In this document: positions 63,141 through 64,000 of the stretch, piece after piece
How positions within the stretch are numbered: position 1 is the first letter of the stretch
How the letters are laid out: every line of letters begins with the position of its first letter
DNA from: Phormidium sp. OSCR
Lineage (GTDB): Bacteria; Cyanobacteriota; Cyanobacteriia; Cyanobacteriales; Geitlerinemataceae
Reading direction: 5' to 3'
DNA length: 64,000 nt
Assembly: GCA_001314905.1 (NCBI GenBank)
Contig: LJZT01000006.1
Span: forward strand, 18,356-82,355
The notes under the pieces: generated by a model
Databases searched by the model: none
What the model was told of the DNA's origin: nothing
Seen by the model: only the letters and a program-made list of their open reading frames with translations
Position numbers and translations under genes: made by a program

Positions 63141-63757
63141 GGAGAGGGGAACGAGACAGGGCCATCTTTCTAGTTTAGGGTTTATTCTCTCGGACTGAGA
63201 TGTGAGATTGGCAGGGATATGACGTGCGGATTCCGTATTAGACCCGACGTTCTCGACCTCAACCCTGAAATTCGGCTGAACGCAAGCAAATTTCAGAGTC
63301 TCAGCATCTGTGCTGAACCCTGAAAGTCAACAGTAGAAATGCCCTCGATCGCTTCAATTTAGAGTGCCTAACCCCTAGGGGGTTTAACCCCTTAATAATT
63401 CCCCAACCACCTCATCAGGGAATTTTTTTAAAAGTTTCTGTAAAGTTTTAATGAAGCTTTCTAGTTTTAAGGGTTAATCCCTGTCTCAGTCAGTCTTTTC
63501 ACGCTTGGAAAGGCTTGAAACATTGTACTGAATTACAACAGTACAGTAAATTTATGTAACAATTTGAGGCAATTCCCGTAAAAATCGCCTGTACAAAGCG
63601 ACAGACTTAAATGGCCTTTTTTCAAAATAGGTCATTTTGGCAGGTGCTTCATCGGAGCTTTAAAAACAGCGGAAAAAAATTGCAGTAGAGTAGTGACATC
63701 TCATCAAAAGCCCAAACATCCCTGGCTTCGTCGCTTGTTCTAGGAGCATCTACCGTC
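63141..63757. other. 617-base intergenic region
   Basis: No gene is seen. It contains a hairpin AACCCC..GGGGTT near 63369-63383, AT-rich stretches with runs of T, and the inverted repeat at 63524-63545. It must carry the promoters of dus (leftward) and of the acidic protein gene (rightward). Confidence 0.6.
63524..63545. promoter_or_regulatory. Inverted repeat TGTACTG..CAGTACA
   Basis: TGTACTG (63524-63530) and CAGTACA (63539-63545) form a perfect 7-bp inverted repeat with an 8-base spacer. The half-site resembles that of the cyanobacterial LexA box (AGTAC..GTACT-like) but the half-site order is reversed. An operator is possible; no regulator can be named. Confidence 0.35.
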
Positions 63758-64000
63758 ATGTTTTTATCTAACTTCGCCGCTTGGCTGAAAGGTCGCGTTA
63801 AAGAAGAACGCCACAAACAAAAGCAAATCGAAGACCTGACCCAAACCTTTATCCTAGAGCCGATTTATACCCCCGGCGGACTCCTCGACGGTGGTGATGA
63901 TGCTGACGGTGCCGACTTAACTCCCGTCGATGACCCTCTCGACGATATGAGCGATAGTCCCGACTTGGATGGCGAGGATGACCTGGATGTAGATGGCGAT
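63758..64000 (+). CDS. Acidic low-complexity protein (3' end outside window)
   Basis: The first 81 residues are seen. After a basic start ('LSNFAAWLKGRVKEERHKQK') the chain turns into Asp/Gly-rich sequence ('LLDGGDDADGADL', 'DLDGEDDLDVDGD'). TAGGAG precedes the ATG by about 11 bases. The Asp-rich part could bind calcium or act as a linker. I do not recognise a family, and the window ends inside the gene. Confidence 0.6.
   Translation, partial: MFLSNFAAWLKGRVKEERHKQKQIEDLTQTFILEPIYTPGGLLDGGDDADGADLTPVDDPLDDMSDSPDLDGEDDLDVDGD

Overview
The window reads as chromosomal DNA of a filamentous, Oscillatoriales-type cyanobacterium. The cyanobacterial assignment is firm. The HIP1 palindrome GCGATCGC recurs throughout, and many genes are cyanobacterium/plastid-specific: a TLP40/CYP38-type cyclophilin, acsF, ycf51, ycf46, a Ycf35-like gene, bvdR, a plant-type ferredoxin, a cyAbrB regulator, a DUF928-CHASE2 cyclase pair and an FHA-fused class A PBP. 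The order-level guess is weaker and rests on the protein repertoire and the type of short repeats. No tRNA, rRNA or CRISPR array was found.

Layout. 0-11.6 kb is housekeeping: the end of a lumenal cyclophilin, a fused peptide ABC ATPase, an Omp85 barrel, a RusA resolvase overlapping a degenerate nuclease-like gene, a two-AAA Clp ATPase, a LysM-M23 peptidase, proA and a tandem 6-pyruvoyl/carboxy-tetrahydropterin synthase. 11.6-16.1 kb is an accessory, scarred region: tandem palindromes, an aldo/keto reductase, an integron-type integrase remnant, a MITE-like element, an enterobacterial-looking HPr gene without its active-site histidine between imperfect direct repeats, IS200/IS605-like ends, and a decayed tnpB with its likely omegaRNA end. 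A CGFS glutaredoxin-BolA pair lies inside it.

16-31 kb carries a UmuD-like autoprotease, moaD, a mannosyl/glucosyl-3-phosphoglycerate phosphatase-like HAD, a TM2-fused Ser/Thr kinase, acsF (chlorophyll synthesis), ycf51, an RHH-ycf46-ycf35 stress-type cluster, a TPR protein whose start has been duplicated, a TxlA/HCF164 thioredoxin, a NIL-ferredoxin and the DUF928-CHASE2 cyclase pair. 31-49 kb carries tsaE, a PrxQ fragment, a GH15/phosphorylase-kinase-like protein, an alpha/beta hydrolase, a GT2, petF, bvdR (phycobilin synthesis), moxR, ribF, an MBL hydrolase, cyAbrB, Rrf2, pyrR-lspA, an OmpR-type regulator and the FHA-PBP.

49-57 kb is a fermentation module. ldh-pyk-ackA runs leftward and xfp runs rightward from a shared intergenic region of about 690 bp. 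Phosphoketolase would make acetyl-phosphate that AckA turns into acetate plus ATP, while PK and LDH carry triose carbon to lactate, a heterolactic-like layout suited to dark anoxia. It is followed by a DUF1269 gene, a GH13-like protein that is possibly glucosylglycerol hydrolase, a DUF697 GTPase, a PP2C phosphatase, a tRNA-dihydrouridine synthase and the start of an acidic unknown protein cut by the window end.

The points most worth a second look are the histidine-less HPr and its cassette-like surroundings, the decayed tnpB with a retained omegaRNA-like end, the 13-bp duplication at the TPR gene start, the fermentation divergon, and the degenerate nuclease next to RusA.
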